Shown: piece after piece, positions 63,081 through 64,000 of the stretch
Layout: each line of letters starts with the position of its first letter
Numbering within the stretch: the stretch's first letter is position 1
From: a bacterium
GTDB taxonomy: Bacteria; Desulfobacterota_D; UBA1144
DNA length: 64,000 bases
Direction: 5' to 3'
NCBI GenBank assembly: GCA_018654605.1
Contig: JABILG010000018.1
Span: forward strand, 88,702 to 152,701
Position numbers and translations under genes: made by a program
Notes under the pieces: model-generated
Database searches by the model: none
Told to the model about the DNA's origin: nothing
What the model saw: the letters and a program-made list of their open reading frames with translations, nothing else

Positions 63081-63994
63081 GTGGACAGCCTAGTTATAGA
63101 AATTACATCTTTACTAAACAATTCCGGGCTTTTATTTCTCAAGACAAATACTTCCTTATAGTTAGAATATATTTGCTTCCAGTCTGCGAGCAACTCCATC
63201 TTTGGCTCATTCTTAGAAGGCTTCAGTTTATTATGCTCCCATGCGATATATGATGCAACAACAAGATTAAGATTTTGATAATTAAATCTTTCTTTAAATA
63301 TAGAACTTGGAGGGATCGCCTTCTTCTTATACATTGTCTTAAATACTTTAATCCAATGAGCTTCTTTCTTCTTTAAACTCTTCTCTAGTTTCACATCTCT
63401 TTCATGCTGAAGTAACTTTTCCCTTAATGCATCAAAATAATCTAAAAATAATGACGGGACATCGGGATTAAAAGTTAATTTTGATTGCTTTTTATGACTA
63501 TAGTAATGAACTAATCCATTTCTATAAGGCCAATATCCAAATATTGGCATACGACTTGAGATGATTTTACTAACAGTATTTAAATAATACTGAACTATCT
63601 TTGCTTCTTGACCTTGTATCTCACCAGTAAATAGCATTAAACGCCAGTACATAATAGCCTTGCATACCAGTTCTTTTTCGACAGGAAATTTATCATCACT
63701 TTTAAAATCCCAATCCTCTAGTGTATAAAAAAAATATTTAGGCTGTCTTGTCTCAAGATAATCTATCAGAGAAGGAATACGACAAGTTAGAGGATTGGCT
63801 AAGTTCGGAGGATAAAAATCTTTTAAATTGCCCCACTTATACCTAACCCTTCCTTGAACTGGCGTTCTGGGCTGAATCTTCCATCCCAGCTGAAAAGAGC
63901 CCTTCTTATAGCCCTTATGTCTTCCATAGCGCTTAGCATGTTCTCTCTCTAGATCTTTCTTCTCAATCCTAGAATGCAGCTTAAAGATGGTCAT
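63077..63994 (-). CDS. Unrecognised basic 305-aa protein upstream of crcB
   Basis: No family recognised. Strongly basic, aromatic-rich soluble protein: RIEKKDLEREHAKRYGRHKG at the N-terminus, YKWGNLKDFYPPNLANPLTC, MYWRLMLFTGEIQGQEAK and FGYWPYRNGLVHYYSHKKQ in the middle, and a Lys-rich C-terminal half. No signal peptide, membrane helix or cofactor motif. ATGA overlap with crcB implies coupling. The start lies 6 bases from the window edge; upstream context is lacking. It may bind nucleic acid or a phosphorylated ligand, but that is a guess. Confidence 0.7.
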   Translation of the reverse strand: MTIFKLHSRIEKKDLEREHAKRYGRHKGYKKGSFQLGWKIQPRTPVQGRVRYKWGNLKDFYPPNLANPLTCRIPSLIDYLETRQPKYFFYTLEDWDFKSDDKFPVEKELVCKAIMYWRLMLFTGEIQGQEAKIVQYYLNTVSKIISSRMPIFGYWPYRNGLVHYYSHKKQSKLTFNPDVPSLFLDYFDALREKLLQHERDVKLEKSLKKKEAHWIKVFKTMYKKKAIPPSSIFKERFNYQNLNLVVASYIAWEHNKLKPSKNEPKMELLADWKQIYSNYKEVFVLRNKSPELFSKDVISITRLST

Positions 63995-64000
63995 AAAACA

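Noticed and set aside
1-64000. Mobile elements, prophage or defence island
   Set aside because: No transposase, integrase, inverted terminal repeat, toxin-antitoxin or restriction gene could be recognised; gene content is core housekeeping.

Overview
The window is 64 kb of AT-rich (about one-third G+C by eye), very compact bacterial chromosome with long runs of same-strand housekeeping genes. Stops and starts overlap throughout (ATGA, TAATG), UUG start codons are frequent, and I found no insertion sequence, phage gene or CRISPR array. It looks like a streamlined, probably aquatic Gram-negative: Lgt, SecG, an Mla lipid transport set, UDP-glucose dehydrogenase, System-I-type cytochrome c maturation and a proton-pumping complex I are all present. 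Lineage signals conflict. L28 (96 aa), L36 and the MoxR/VWA pair look alphaproteobacterial. The one-piece tmRNA, NrnA inside the nusA-infB-truB operon, the CobA-HemD fusion and the CXXXY-type CcmE point to a deltaproteobacterial/Desulfobacterota-like lineage (for example SAR324- or Dadabacteria-like). The visible tRNA and tmRNA lack an encoded CCA, which argues against a typical gammaproteobacterium. I do not assign a taxon.

Layout: 1-2569 (-) partial fabD, rpmF and a double ATPase of a peptide ABC importer; 2621-3441 (+) a TPR-like membrane protein and a half-length TauE/SafE protein; 3434-14963 (-) uvrB, a hairpin, then rimP-nusA-infB-nrnA-truB-rpsO-pnp-miaA; 15027-17245 (+) cobA/hemD fusion and rsmE; 17289-23021 (-) ccmA-B-C-D-E-F, a 36-aa membrane peptide and a membrane-anchored cytochrome c; 23066-24108 glyoxalase, a PTPS-type pterin synthase and a small Cys/His protein; 24189-35080 (+) an M42 peptidase, a small helical protein, then an 11-subunit-type nuo operon (A, fused BC, D, H-N).

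35105-46415 (-) holds gltA, an RNase II-family gene, pyrG, rdgB, ssrA (tmRNA), smpB, mlaD-mlaF-mlaE, a large secreted W-P repeat protein and alr. 46500-47675 (+) is an MFS transporter. 47672-55365 (-) carries htpX (apparently starting at AUU), msrA, recG, ugd, fdxA, secG, tpiA and an aminotransferase. 55464-64000 carries rpmB, def, an HU/IHF gene, tRNA-Arg(CCT), rpmJ, a BacA/SbmA-like ABC exporter, lgt, a thioesterase, the MoxR-VWA pair, crcB and an unrecognised basic protein.

The best leads are: (1) a variant cytochrome c maturation system (CcmE with CPTKY instead of the His motif, no ccmH in the operon) plus two tiny membrane genes missed by the ORF track; (2) a 461-aa exported W-P repeat protein translationally coupled to MlaEFD, a candidate envelope partner for lipid transport; (3) an apparent AUU start on htpX; (4) a terminator-like hairpin exactly in front of rimP-nusA, possibly feedback attenuation; (5) a complex I with fused NuoB-NuoC, no NuoEFG in the cluster, and a perfect palindrome at the operon promoter.
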